A stretch of DNA of 48,530 bases from Bacillota bacterium (lineage in GTDB: Bacteria; Bacillota; UBA4882; UBA10575): positions 1 through 48,530 of the forward strand of contig DUNX01000098.1 in the NCBI GenBank assembly GCA_012839115.1, written 5' to 3'. Within the stretch, counting starts at the first letter, position 1; each line of letters begins with the position of its first letter. Both the position numbers and the translations under genes were made by a program. This document shows positions 33,948-42,256 of this stretch, one piece after another. Below the pieces are notes generated by a model. That model searched no databases. It was not told where the DNA came from and saw nothing but the letters and a program-made list of their open reading frames with translations.

Positions 33948-35732
33948 ATGGCGAATAAAATCTATATCCTTGATGAGTCGACAATCAACCAGATTGCCGC
34001 CGGGGAGGTCATTGAACGCCCGGCGATGGTTTTAAAAGAGTTGCTGGAAAATGCCATTGACGCCGGAGCGGAAAAGATCGAGATTCACCTGGCCAATGGT
34101 GGACGCCAAAAGATCCAGGCGATCGATGACGGCGAAGGCATGGACCGGGAAGATGCGCTTTTGGCGCTGGAAAGGCATGCCACCAGTAAGATCCGGGTCC
34201 TGGACGACCTGTACCGTTCCTCTTATTTGGGGTTCCGGGGAGAAGCCCTCCCGAGTATCGCAGCAGTATCCCGTCTTACATTGCAGACAGCCAAGACGGC
34301 AGGGGTACCCGGTACCCGGATTGTTGTCGAAGGCGGTAAGATCATCACCTGTGAAGAGGTGGGGGCGCCAAAGGGCACCAGCGTTACAGTGGAAAACCTT
34401 TTTTATAATACCCCCGCCCGGCTGAAGTTTTTAAAGAGCATCCCGGCGGAACTTACCCAGATTAAAGAGACGGTAACCGGTATTGCCCTGGGTTACCCGG
34501 AGATCGCCTTCCACCTCAGTCATCAAGGGAGCGAACTCATATCGACAGTGAAAGGGAGCAGTCTTGAAAACCGGATAAAACAGGTTTTCAATCCGGAGAT
34601 CTCCCGGCAACTGGTGCCGGTGCAAGGCAGTTACGGACCGCTCCGGATTAAAGGGTTTGCCGGCCGCCCGCCAATCGCCCGGGCCAACCGGATGCAACAG
34701 TATTTCTTTTTGAACCGGCGGGTGTTCCGCTCGCGGCTAATTGCCTCCGCTGCCGAGAAGGCTTACGGCACCCTCTTGCCGGTGGCCAGGTTCCCTTTTC
34801 TCCTTCTCTACCTGGAACTCCCCTTGGACCAGGTGGATATCAATGTCCATCCTAATAAAATGGAGGTTCGCTTCAGTGACGAAAAAGAGATTTACCGTGG
34901 CGTCTTCCATATTCTCAAGGACTGCCTCCAAACAGAATTGGTGGCAAAAGCCTGGACCCCGGGTTACCGTTTTCATCACCGGCAAGTAGAGGCCGGCAGT
35001 AAGCGTGAAGAAGACGGTACCGGCCTGAAGACCACGGTTCCCTGGAAGAGCGGGCAGAGGGAAACAGCGGCCTTTGCCTTTCCAGAAACGGAAAACGCAG
35101 AAACCCTTCAAGTTGCGGAGGGGAAAAAAGATCCTACCGGCGCAGGCAGCATCTTCAGTAAAGACCCGGGCCTGCACTCACCAGGAGTTTTTTGCCTTTT
35201 TGGTACCTATCTCTTCTTTGAAGAGGGGGACCGGGTGGTAATTATTGATCAACATGCCGCCCACGAACGGGTCATCTATGACCAATTGCAAAAGAAGAAA
35301 GGCCAATGCGGGCAGGCTTTTTTGACCCCCGTTCCGGTGGAATTAACCGACGAACAGCTGAAAACTGCGGAAAAGCAAAGAGAATTACTGCTGGAGCTGG
35401 GTTTTGAGTTCGACTTGTTCAGCGGGCGAACAGTCTTGTTACGCTGCGCACCGCTGGGGTTTTCCTCCAGCGAGGGGGAGGATCTCTTTCTGAGCCTATT
35501 GGCAGAATGGAGCGGCGGGAGTGAAGCCAGGAGAGACTATATGGAGAGAGCCTTGAGCCTGATCGCTTGTAAGCGGGCGGTAAAGGCAGGAGACTCTTTG
35601 ACCCTGGATGAAGCCGCGGGATTGCTCCGGGACCTCCGTAAAACCGTATTGCCGCAGACTTGCCCCCATGGCCGCCCGACAATGGTTGTTTTGGAAAGAG
35701 CAGAGATTGAACGGATGTTTAAACGGAGGTGA
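33948..35732 (+). CDS. mutL: DNA mismatch repair protein MutL
   Basis: MutL links mismatch recognition to strand removal. The 594-residue protein has the GHKL ATPase domain: ELLENAIDAGA, DDGEGM, TSKI, GFRGEALPSI. The C-terminal domain has DQHAAHERVIYDQ at about 434, ACKRAVKAGD and CPHGRPT, which are the metal-site motifs of endonuclease-type MutL. The last acidic residue of the DQHA(x)2E(x)4E motif is Asp instead of Glu. ATG at 33948 follows GGGAGGTAAAA. The linker at about 340-415 is variable. Confidence 0.95.
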   Translation: MANKIYILDESTINQIAAGEVIERPAMVLKELLENAIDAGAEKIEIHLANGGRQKIQAIDDGEGMDREDALLALERHATSKIRVLDDLYRSSYLGFRGEALPSIAAVSRLTLQTAKTAGVPGTRIVVEGGKIITCEEVGAPKGTSVTVENLFYNTPARLKFLKSIPAELTQIKETVTGIALGYPEIAFHLSHQGSELISTVKGSSLENRIKQVFNPEISRQLVPVQGSYGPLRIKGFAGRPPIARANRMQQYFFLNRRVFRSRLIASAAEKAYGTLLPVARFPFLLLYLELPLDQVDINVHPNKMEVRFSDEKEIYRGVFHILKDCLQTELVAKAWTPGYRFHHRQVEAGSKREEDGTGLKTTVPWKSGQRETAAFAFPETENAETLQVAEGKKDPTGAGSIFSKDPGLHSPGVFCLFGTYLFFEEGDRVVIIDQHAAHERVIYDQLQKKKGQCGQAFLTPVPVELTDEQLKTAEKQRELLLELGFEFDLFSGRTVLLRCAPLGFSSSEGEDLFLSLLAEWSGGSEARRDYMERALSLIACKRAVKAGDSLTLDEAAGLLRDLRKTVLPQTCPHGRPTMVVLERAEIERMFKRR

Positions 35733-35742
35733 AGGAGAGAAC

Positions 35743-36687
35743 TTGCCACTGCTTATCGTGGCGGGACCTACCGCAACCGGAAAAACAAAGATCGCCATTG
35801 AACTCGCTTTGCGATTGGGGGCGGAGATCATTTCCGCCGATTCCATGCAGATCTATAGATACATGGATATCGGGACCGCAAAACCGTCGCCGGAAGAAAG
35901 AAAACTCGTGCCCCACCATTTAATTGACTTGATTTCCCCGGCAGAGCCTTTTACCGTCGCCGATTATCAACGGTTATTCTCAGCCACGTGCCAACAGTTG
36001 CAAGAAAATGGTGTTTTGCCGCTTTTAACCGGCGGTACCGGTTTGTATATCCGGGCGGTGACCCGTGGGTACAATTTCCCGGGGCCCCCTATTAACCAGG
36101 AGTTACGGTCCAGCCTGCGCCAAGATGCCCAGGAGCTGGGAAAAGAAGAGATGCACCGCCGCCTGGCGGCAGTCGACCCGGAAAGCGCCGGAAGGATCCA
36201 CCCTAACGATCTCAAGAGGGTCCTGCGCGCGCTTGAAGTCTACTTGACTACCGGGGCGCCGATCTCCTCCTGGCAAAAGCAAAAGAGGAACGGAAAAACC
36301 TTGCCGGAGGATACGATCTATATCGGGCTCGCCAGGGACCGGGAAGAGCTGTACCAGAGGATCGAATTAAGGGTGGATTTGATGATTGCCCAGGGTTTAC
36401 TGGAGGAGGTGAGAGGCCTACTGGAAAAGGGTTTTGGTCCGGAACTTCAGTCCATGCAAGGATTGGGCTATAAAGAACTGGCGCCGGTGGTAAAAGGCCA
36501 AACAACGCTGGAGGAAGCAGTCAGGCTGCTGAAGAAGAGGACCAGGAATTACGCTAAACGACAGATGACTTGGTTTAAAAAGGAACCGGTGGAAAAATGG
36601 TTTTTTCTCTCCGGGGCTGAAAATGAAAGTTTCCCCGAAATCTTGGCGTATATAGAAGGTAGAATAGCCGCAATGTCGAATAAATAG
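35743..36687 (+). CDS. miaA: tRNA dimethylallyltransferase
   Basis: MiaA prenylates A37 of tRNAs reading UNN codons, providing the substrate for MiaB. The 314-residue protein has the P-loop [11 protein letters not shown] at 7-17, [16 protein letters not shown], the [10 protein letters not shown] segment and [11 protein letters not shown] at 35743 follows GGAGGTGAAGGAGAG and gives the normal N-terminus; a longer reading overlapping mutL is unlikely. The C-terminal R(T)[11 protein letters not shown] motif is intact. Confidence 0.96.
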   Translation: MPLLIVAGPTATGKTKIAIELALRLGAEIISADSMQIYRYMDIGTAKPSPEERKLVPHHLIDLISPAEPFTVADYQRLFSATCQQLQENGVLPLLTGGTGLYIRAVTRGYNFPGPPINQELRSSLRQDAQELGKEEMHRRLAAVDPESAGRIHPNDLKRVLRALEVYLTTGAPISSWQKQKRNGKTLPEDTIYIGLARDREELYQRIELRVDLMIAQGLLEEVRGLLEKGFGPELQSMQGLGYKELAPVVKGQTTLEEAVRLLKKRTRNYAKRQMTWFKKEPVEKWFFLSGAENESFPEILAYIEGRIAAMSNK

Positions 36688-36734
36688 GTATATGTTGTGT
36701 TATGCACACCGATATTTTTTGGAGGTGGATGATT

Positions 36735-37001
36735 TTGAACAAGCCGGTAATCAATTTGCAGGATGGATTTTTAAATCAGGTACGTAAAGAAAGCGTACCG
36801 GTAACCGTTTATTTGGCAAACGGGTTTCAATTGCGGGGTTTAGTAAGAGGATTTGATAATTTTACGATTATTTTGGATAGTGAAGGCAAGCCGGAATTGG
36901 TGTATAAACACGCCATCTCTACAATTATTCCCGCCCGGCCGCTCCGGGAGTTCAGTGGGGAGCCCGGCCTGAGTAAAGAACCGAAGATCGAACAGATTTA
37001 A
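36735..37001 (+). CDS. hfq: RNA chaperone Hfq
   Basis: Hfq is a hexameric Sm-like RNA chaperone. The 88-residue protein has Sm1 ([37 protein letters not shown]) and Sm2 ([12 protein letters not shown]). TTG at 36735 is preferred: GGAGGTG lies seven bases upstream, whereas ATG at 36729 is only one or two bases from it. The tail after residue about 70 is short and acidic/polar. miaA-hfq is a conserved pair. Confidence 0.95.
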   Translation: MNKPVINLQDGFLNQVRKESVPVTVYLANGFQLRGLVRGFDNFTIILDSEGKPELVYKHAISTIIPARPLREFSGEPGLSKEPKIEQI

Positions 37002-37059
37002 GCCGGGAACCAAACCCAAACTGATTCTTATTTTTATTAATTTATTACCCTTAAGACAA

Positions 37060-37090
37060 GAAAGTGGGCGAAGTGCCCATTTTCTTTTTT
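37060..37090 (+). terminator. Terminator of hfq
   Basis: GAAAGTGGGC (37060-37069) pairs with GCCCATTTTC (37075-37084, one G-T pair), followed by TTTTTT. Confidence 0.88.
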
Positions 37091-37107
37091 TCCATTAACA
37101 GATTCTC

Positions 37108-37137
37108 TTGACAAAGACGTTTTTTATATGGTAAATT
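37108..37137 (+). promoter_or_regulatory. Probable promoter of pheA
   Basis: TTGACA (37108-37113) and TAAATT (37132-37137) with an 18-nt spacer. The in-frame ATG at 37128 lies inside this promoter, which supports the downstream TTG start of pheA. Confidence 0.7.
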
Positions 37138-37187
37138 TACTTAAACCAGAAAGACCGGTTAAAAAGGGAAATTGGGAGGTCGGAAGA

Positions 37188-38078
37188 TTGCAGATAGTAA
37201 CTTTAGGACCTAAAGGCACATTTTCTGAAGAAGCCGCGTTACTTTATCAGAAACGCATAACCGGCAAGGTTGATCCGGAAAAGATAAAGTTCTTTAATAT
37301 CTTTGACTGTCTTCAGGAAGTAGAATCATACCGGGCGGACCGGGCGGTTTTGCCTGCAGAAAATATGGTGGATGGGATTATTGGCATCACCTTCGATGCG
37401 CTCATCGATTTTCACGATTTTGTTAAAGTCAATGATGAGGTCCACGTCAATATCGAATATGTACTGGCCGGGAAGATGAAAGTCGCCGGTGAAGTGGAGA
37501 AGATTTTTTCGCATCCTTCCGCCCTCAACCAGTGCGCGCATAAACTGGACAACTTGTTTCCCACCCTTGTACAGGTGCCTGTTTCCTCCACAGCGGAAGC
37601 AGCGGTAAAAGCCATGGAAGAACCGGGGGTAGCGGCATTATGTTCGCCCCGGACCGCCCTGGAGTATGGGTTGAATATCCTCCATGAAAACTTGGCTGAT
37701 TATCCTAATAATGAGACCAGATTTTTTGTTTGCGGGCTGACCGACAGCCCGCCCACGGGTAATGACCGGACCCTGCTGGCCGTCAGGTTCGGGGTCAACC
37801 GTCCCGGACAATTGCACGAAATCACCGGTTTCTTTGCGGAGAATAATATTGACCTGACTTTTGTCCAGTCCCGCCCGTATAAAGTGCGCCCGCAGGAATA
37901 TGTCTTAATCTTTGAGATGATTGGGCACAAGTCGGAACCGGGACTGAAGAACGCTTTAAACAAGGTGGAGCAAAATGTGCGGGCCACCGACGGTTGGAAG
38001 AAGGTATTGGGGAGTTATCCCCACCGGAAAAAGGAGGAAAAGCCCCTTGCCCACAAGCCCGGAAGGAAAAGTTCGTGA
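37188..38078 (+). CDS. pheA: Prephenate dehydratase with ACT domain
   Basis: PheA makes phenylpyruvate from prephenate. The 296-residue protein begins LQIVTLGPKGTFSEEAA, the dehydratase domain start, and has the catalytic motif NETRFFV at about 186. Residues about 205-275 form an ACT domain for feedback by phenylalanine (RPGQLHEITGFF; LTFVQSRPYK, where QSRP replaces the usual ESRP). TTG at 37188 follows GGGAGG. A basic Lys/Arg-rich tail ends the protein and overlaps the next gene. No chorismate mutase domain is attached. Confidence 0.88.
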   Translation: MQIVTLGPKGTFSEEAALLYQKRITGKVDPEKIKFFNIFDCLQEVESYRADRAVLPAENMVDGIIGITFDALIDFHDFVKVNDEVHVNIEYVLAGKMKVAGEVEKIFSHPSALNQCAHKLDNLFPTLVQVPVSSTAEAAVKAMEEPGVAALCSPRTALEYGLNILHENLADYPNNETRFFVCGLTDSPPTGNDRTLLAVRFGVNRPGQLHEITGFFAENNIDLTFVQSRPYKVRPQEYVLIFEMIGHKSEPGLKNALNKVEQNVRATDGWKKVLGSYPHRKKEEKPLAHKPGRKSS

Positions 38079-39300
38079 TCTAATCAGAGCAGCAGAAAAA
38101 GACTTGCACCAGGTTTTTGCCGTTTTTGAGGAAAGGGGCCTGCGGAACCAGGAACGGATGTTGGTAGCCTTTCAAAAAGAAAGGGTAGGGACCCACCATT
38201 TTCCGGCCTCAACAGGCTACGGTTACGGTGATGCCGGGCGGGAAACCTTGGAACGGGTTTTTGCCCGGGTCTTTGGCGGAGAGGCGGCACTGGTCCGGCA
38301 GCAGATCGTCTCCGGAACCCATATAATCCATTCTTGCTTATCCGGTATTCTGCGCCCGGGTGATGAATTGCTCTTCGCCACCGGCAGGCCCTATGATACC
38401 CTGCGGACGATTACCGGGTTGGAAGGAAACGTCCCCGGGAACCTGAAAGAGTTCGACATTACCACAAAGACCGTTCCTTTGCAAGCAGACGGGGGGATCG
38501 ATCTTAATGGCGTGCTCCGGGAAATAACCCCCGCCACCAGGGTAATCGCTTTTCAACGCTCCTGCGGGTATGAACACCGGCCCTCTATCGGCTTGGATGA
38601 ACTGGCTACGGTTTTCACCCGCCTCCGGCAGTTGGATGATTGTCCCGTGCTTTTTGTTGATAATTGCTATGGCGAATTTGTGGAAACCTGTGAACCGCCC
38701 GGGGTTGGCGCCCACCTTACCGCCGGATCGTTAATGAAAAACCCGGGTGGGGGCTGGATTCCCAGCGGCGGTTATGTGGTGGGGGAAACACACCTGATCA
38801 AGCAGGTGGCAGCCAGGTTGTATGCTCCCGGCCTTGAGGATGAGGTAGGCCCTTCTTTGCTGAACCTGCGCCTATTTTTCCAGGGTTTTTTTGACGCGCC
38901 CCACCGGGTGACAGAGATGCTAAAGGCTGCCGCCCTATTTGCCCAGGTCTTTCAGGACCTGGGATTTCCGGTGGCGCCGGCGCCGGAAGCAGAGCGGACC
39001 GATATTATCCAAAGAATTGATCTGGGCTCAGCCGGCTTATTGCTTAAAGTCTGCCGGAGCCTGCAACAGGCCTCTCCGGTGGAAAGTTATGTTTCCCCTG
39101 AACCCGCCGCGATGCCGGGTTATCCGAATAAGATAGTTATGGCGGCCGGGACGTTTATCTCCGGCGCCACCAGTGAGTTGAGCGCCGATGCCCCGATAAC
39201 CCCGCCTTACAGCCTTTATGTCCAGGGCTGTCTCTCATACTTCCATGCCAAACTGGCTTTGGCCCGTATCCTTACTGCCTTGCAGAGTGATATCTTTTAA
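38047..39300 (+). CDS. PLP-dependent methionine gamma-lyase-like protein (YnbB family)
   Basis: The 417-residue protein matches the 'aluminium resistance/methionine gamma-lyase-like' family that is regularly found near hfq and miaA in Firmicutes. Visible motifs are STGYGYGDAGRETLE, QQIVSGTHIIHSCL, the aspartate of FVDNCYGEFVE and the PLP-lysine region AGSLMKNPGGGWIPSGGYV. True substrate is unknown; the family name is only by similarity. TTG at 38047, after AAGGAGG, overlaps pheA by 32 bases. An upstream start within pheA is unlikely. Confidence 0.88.
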   Translation: MPTSPEGKVRDLIRAAEKDLHQVFAVFEERGLRNQERMLVAFQKERVGTHHFPASTGYGYGDAGRETLERVFARVFGGEAALVRQQIVSGTHIIHSCLSGILRPGDELLFATGRPYDTLRTITGLEGNVPGNLKEFDITTKTVPLQADGGIDLNGVLREITPATRVIAFQRSCGYEHRPSIGLDELATVFTRLRQLDDCPVLFVDNCYGEFVETCEPPGVGAHLTAGSLMKNPGGGWIPSGGYVVGETHLIKQVAARLYAPGLEDEVGPSLLNLRLFFQGFFDAPHRVTEMLKAAALFAQVFQDLGFPVAPAPEAERTDIIQRIDLGSAGLLLKVCRSLQQASPVESYVSPEPAAMPGYPNKIVMAAGTFISGATSELSADAPITPPYSLYVQGCLSYFHAKLALARILTALQSDIF

Positions 39301-39311
39301 AAGGCGGAATA

Positions 39312-39340
39312 AAACCGGGATCACCGGTTTCGTTTTCCGA
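39312..39340 (+). terminator. Hairpin after the PLP enzyme gene
   Basis: AAACCGG pairs with CCGGTTT around a GATCA loop, followed by CGTTTTCC. The T-run is short, so the call is moderate. Confidence 0.55.
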
Positions 39341-39436
39341 GAAGGAATAGAAGAAGGAATGAGAGAAGAAATAAGGAATAGATAAACAAAAGGAATACTA
39401 ACCGGGATAGGCTGTTACCGTCAACAGACGAAAGGG

Positions 39437-39820
39437 ATGATCAAACTGAATGTTCTAGTGGAAATCGGTATAAAACTGGTGTTAGCCGCGGGTTCCGCCT
39501 TTTTTCTTTACCGGGATGCCAGGGCCAGGGATTATTCCTGGTTGATGTGGACGATTCTTTGTGCTTTTATCCTTTTTACTCCTGGACTTATCGGGGCGTT
39601 TTTTACTCTTCTGTTAGTCTTTGCCATCTATTTTTCCACCCGCCCGAAAGGGGAGCTAAAACCTTGCCCCCATTGTAAAAAAACCGTCCATCATATTCTG
39701 GCGTTTTGCCCTTTTTGTAAAAGACCGGTCAAAAGAGAATGCCTGCGGTGCCATGAAACAGTGGAATGGGATACGGTTATCTGCCCGCATTGCCGTTCGA
39801 CGAATTTGACAGACTCGTAG
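39437..39820 (+). CDS. Membrane protein with double zinc ribbon
   Basis: The 127-residue protein has two or three hydrophobic segments at about 7-24, 34-50 and 52-67, followed by a cytoplasmic tail carrying four CxxC pairs: CPHC, CPFC, CLRC and CPHC, i.e. two zinc ribbons. I do not recognise a named family. Similar layouts occur in proteins that present a zinc ribbon at the membrane for protein-protein contact. ATG at 39437 has GAAAGGG upstream. Neighbours give no clear functional link. Confidence 0.75.
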   Translation: MIKLNVLVEIGIKLVLAAGSAFFLYRDARARDYSWLMWTILCAFILFTPGLIGAFFTLLLVFAIYFSTRPKGELKPCPHCKKTVHHILAFCPFCKRPVKRECLRCHETVEWDTVICPHCRSTNLTDS

Positions 39821-39848
39821 CTTATTAATGTTTATATGATTTGTGAAT

Positions 39849-39873
39849 AGCATACTCTTGTGAATAGTATGCT
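39849..39873. repeat. Inverted and direct repeats after the zinc-ribbon gene
   Basis: AGCATACT (39849-39856) and AGTATGCT (39866-39873) form an 8-bp stem. TTGTGAATAG occurs twice (39841 and 39859), overlapping the stem. It may act as a weak terminator. Confidence 0.55.
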
Positions 39874-39956
39874 TAAAAATGGTTGACCGGAGAATAAACC
39901 TTAATCCATAAAAGACTATCGAAAAAAAAAAGACAGGGTGAGGAGAAATAAGCGGG

Positions 39957-40595
39957 ATTATACTGGTTATCCGGCTTTTCTTAGCCAGTTTAATGGGTGC
40001 TTTTATCGGCTTGGAACGGGAAAGTCACGGCCGTCCGGCGGGGTTACGCACACACACCCTCGTTTCACTGGGCGCCTGTTTGGTCATGCTTATTTCCATA
40101 TATGGTTTTGAAGAAGCCATCAGCCGGGATCCGGCGCGTCTAGCCGCCCAGGTGATCAGCGGGATTGGTTTTTTGGGCGCCGGCACCATCCTTCGGGAAG
40201 GCGCCACTGTCAGAGGGTTGACCACCGCCGCCAGTCTCTGGGTGGTTGCCGGAATTGGACTGGCCATAGGGAGCGGTTTTTACCTGGGGGGAGTTGTCAC
40301 CACTGCCTTTGCCGTTTTTACCCTTGTCTTTTTGGATAAAATTGAAAAGAAAAATCTTTCATCAAAGGGCATAATAGTAGAAGGAACCATGGAAGATAAA
40401 CCCGGGCAACTTGTGGCTTTTTGTAAAGTCTTTTCCGACCACGCTTTTAATATTAAAAATGTAAATGTGGAGATTAACGAAGAGAAAAACCAGGCCTTGA
40501 TTATCCTTCAGCTTCATGGCGATACCCAGCTTAAAGAGAAAATACTGGATGAGTTGTCAGTCTTGCCCGGGCTGATCAGAGTGAACTGGCGGTAA
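39957..40595 (+). CDS. MgtC/SapB-family membrane protein
   Basis: MgtC-like proteins have four or five membrane helices and a C-terminal ACT-like domain; roles in magnesium adaptation or membrane-potential control are proposed. Motifs include GLERESHGRPAGLRTHTLV, GIGFLGAGTILREG and RGLTTAASLWVVAGIGLAIG; the ACT-like part is at about 150-210. The first standard start, ATG at 39993, would remove most of the first helix and has no ribosome site. The frame is open back to 39942, and ATT at 39957 lies 11 nt after GAGGAG and restores a family-like N-terminus (LVIRLFLASLMGAFIGLE). I give the coordinates from that proposed start. Confidence 0.85.
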   Translation: MILVIRLFLASLMGAFIGLERESHGRPAGLRTHTLVSLGACLVMLISIYGFEEAISRDPARLAAQVISGIGFLGAGTILREGATVRGLTTAASLWVVAGIGLAIGSGFYLGGVVTTAFAVFTLVFLDKIEKKNLSSKGIIVEGTMEDKPGQLVAFCKVFSDHAFNIKNVNVEINEEKNQALIILQLHGDTQLKEKILDELSVLPGLIRVNWR

Positions 40596-40665
40596 AGACC
40601 GGCAAGAGAGGACCGGCACGAGGGTATGAATGTTTTTTAAACCGAGAGAAGGAGATACAAGCAAT

Positions 40666-40875
40666 ATGGGCCGAGTAATTCCTTTTCCCTTGCGGGAAGA
40701 GAAAAACCCGGGAGAAGAAAGGCTGACTGATGCTTTAATCCGGGAAAAGATATTAACCGGGGAGGCAGAATTGCTAGGGGTTTTTGAAGAAGAAGGATGC
40801 CCGTATTCCTGTTACCGTCTACGGTTTGACGACCAAACCTACTACATATTTGATTTGACATCCCGGCGGCAGTAA
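40666..40875 (+). CDS. Small hypothetical protein
   Basis: This 69-residue protein has no family I can name. It starts MGRVIPFPLREE and contains a GEAELLGVFEEEGCPYSCYRLRFDDQTYYIF segment (two cysteines three residues apart) with alternating hydrophobic residues, suggesting a small beta sheet. ATG at 40666 is used, with AAGGAG 11 bases upstream; the longer reading from 40630 has no better site. It is flanked by an MgtC-like gene and another unknown gene. Confidence 0.6.
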   Translation: MGRVIPFPLREEKNPGEERLTDALIREKILTGEAELLGVFEEEGCPYSCYRLRFDDQTYYIFDLTSRRQ

Positions 40876-40962
40876 GAATAAAGGAGAAAAAATAAAGGAG
40901 GTTGGAAAAAGGGAGAGAAATATAAAAGAAAAAAGAAACAGAAAAGAGGAGGGATCTAAAGC

Positions 40963-41352
40963 ATGATTGAGGTGAGCCGGGACGATCTTGTCCGGGCCCT
41001 AAAACGCTTTAAGGGTCTGGCCAAACAGGATCTACTGGCGAGTGAATTAACCGCTGACCCCGCATACTGGCGAACGCACGCAGAATCACGCCGGACGGAA
41101 TACAAGAAGCTAATTGATCTTGTGGAGACTTCCGGCATCGAAAAAGCGTGCGTTTATGCATTTAAGACCTACCAAGATTTAAATACCGGCGAAAATGAAG
41201 AGGATTTTGGTGAATACAAAGGACGGGAGCAAGCAATCGAGTTGTTTTTTCACATCTTTGGCATTGACCCGGAAAAGCTCCGTATCGCCAGGAAAAAACG
41301 GAAAAATTACGAAGAGTTTTCTTGCCAATACCCAATAAAGGAGATTGTCTAG
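40963..41352 (+). CDS. Hypothetical soluble protein
   Basis: The 129-residue protein is predicted to be all-helical, rich in charged residues, with no signal or membrane segment. A GREQAIELFFHIFGIDPEKL segment near residue 90 is the most conserved-looking part. I do not recognise the family. ATG at 40963 follows GAGGAGGG. The gene closes with a strong terminator shared by the convergent lexA end. Confidence 0.7.
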   Translation: MIEVSRDDLVRALKRFKGLAKQDLLASELTADPAYWRTHAESRRTEYKKLIDLVETSGIEKACVYAFKTYQDLNTGENEEDFGEYKGREQAIELFFHIFGIDPEKLRIARKKRKNYEEFSCQYPIKEIV

Positions 41353-41389
41353 GCTAAGAAGAACCGGAAAATTGAGGGCATGAAAATAC

Positions 41390-41430
41390 CCGCCTGTACC
41401 GGGAGAGAGAACCCGGACAGGCGGTTTTTT
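41390..41430 (+). terminator. Strong terminator between convergent genes
   Basis: CCGCCTGT (41390-41397) and CCGGG (41399-41403) pair with CCCGG (41412-41416) and ACAGGCGG (41417-41424), with one unpaired A, followed by six T. It terminates the plus-strand gene; the minus-strand reading (lexA) has a poorer T-tract. Confidence 0.9.
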
Positions 41431-41449
41431 GCCGGCAATTTATGACCGG

Positions 41450-42079
41450 TTAAAATTTTCTCACCAAACCAATAACACGCCCCAAAATAGTCAAGCTATC
41501 GGGATAAAGAGGAGAATAGCGGGGGTTTTCCGGTTGCAGCCGGTATTTACCGTCGGGGTCGGCAAAAAACCGTTTAACCGTGGCTTCATCATTTTCCACC
41601 AGTGCAACCACAATGTCGCCGTTTTGGGCAAAGGGTGTCTTATGGACCAAGACCAGATCGCCGTCGAAGATGCCGGCCCCGGTCATACTGTCGCCCCTCA
41701 CCCTTAACATAAAGAGATCCTTGTAAGAAGTGAAGTTGTAGGGGAGAGGAAAATACTCCTCAATGTTTTCAACGGCTAAAATAGGTTCACCTGCGGTTAC
41801 CCGGCCAACAATGGGAACTGGTATGAAATTGGCAGGCAAACCGGGGGCCTCTTCTTCTTCTTGCCGTAAAACCTCCAGTGCCCGTGGTTTAGTGGGATCC
41901 CGCCGGAGATAGCCAAGGGATTGCAGTTTTTCCAAATGTGCGTGCACGGTGGAACTTGACCGCAAACCTATGGCCTGGCCGATTTCACGGATAGAAGGGG
42001 GATACCCCTTCTTTTTGATCTCTTTGGCAATAAAATCTAAGATTTCTTGTTGGCGTAGGGTGAGATCATCCATATCCAT
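41450..42079 (-). CDS. lexA: SOS-response repressor LexA
   Basis: LexA represses DNA-damage genes and cleaves itself with RecA help. The 209-residue protein has an N-terminal winged helix-turn-helix ([23 protein letters not shown]), the cleavage bond Ala96-Gly97 in [10 protein letters not shown], catalytic Ser131 in GDSMTGAGI and Lys169 in ATVKRF. All catalytic parts are intact. The ATG at 42079 is preceded on the minus strand by AAGGTGGTGAC; a second ATG two codons later is possible. Divergent to a LysM gene with three shared LexA boxes, implying autoregulation. Confidence 0.97.
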   Translation of the reverse strand: MDMDDLTLRQQEILDFIAKEIKKKGYPPSIREIGQAIGLRSSSTVHAHLEKLQSLGYLRRDPTKPRALEVLRQEEEEAPGLPANFIPVPIVGRVTAGEPILAVENIEEYFPLPYNFTSYKDLFMLRVRGDSMTGAGIFDGDLVLVHKTPFAQNGDIVVALVENDEATVKRFFADPDGKYRLQPENPRYSPLYPDSLTILGRVIGLVRKF

Positions 42080-42146
42080 GTCACCACCTTTTTATGTAAA
42101 AAATGGCATAAATAAGAAAAAAGTCGCATAGCTTAATTATGGTACA

Positions 42147-42175
42147 AGTATATCATAAAGTATAAAAAAATGCAA
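42147..42175 (-). promoter_or_regulatory. Probable lexA promoter
   Basis: On the minus strand TTGCAT (42175-42170), a 17-nt spacer, TATACT (42152-42147). The -35 box overlaps the LexA box at 42173-42186. Confidence 0.7.
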
Positions 42176-42186
42176 ACAATTGTTCG
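42173..42186. promoter_or_regulatory. LexA box 1
   Basis: CAAACAATTGTTCG differs at one position from the Bacillus box CGAAC-N4-GTTCG. It overlaps the lexA -35 region. Confidence 0.75.
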
Positions 42187-42193
42187 CTTTTTC

Positions 42194-42223
42194 TTGACAA
42201 CAAACATATGTTTGTGATATACT
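42194..42223 (+). promoter_or_regulatory. Promoter of the LysM/YneA-like gene
   Basis: TTGACA (42194-42199), an 18-nt spacer and TATACT (42218-42223). LexA box 2 fills the spacer, so LexA binding would block RNA polymerase. Confidence 0.82.
42201..42214. promoter_or_regulatory. LexA box 2
   Basis: CAAACATATGTTTG, a perfect palindrome related to the Bacillus box CGAACATATGTTCG; located between -35 and -10 of the divergent gene. Confidence 0.82.
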
Positions 42224-42232
42224 TTGTTATAG

Positions 42233-42244
42233 GAACATATGTTT
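42233..42244. promoter_or_regulatory. LexA box 3
   Basis: GAACATATGTTT, one mismatch from GAACATATGTTC, located just downstream of the promoter and next to the ribosome binding site GGAGGGG. Confidence 0.82.
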
Positions 42245-42256
42245 GGAGGGGTAGCA

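Noticed and set aside
37128-37187. ATG start for pheA
   Set aside because: It falls between the -35 and -10 boxes of the likely promoter; the TTG at 37188 has a good ribosome site and gives the family N-terminus.
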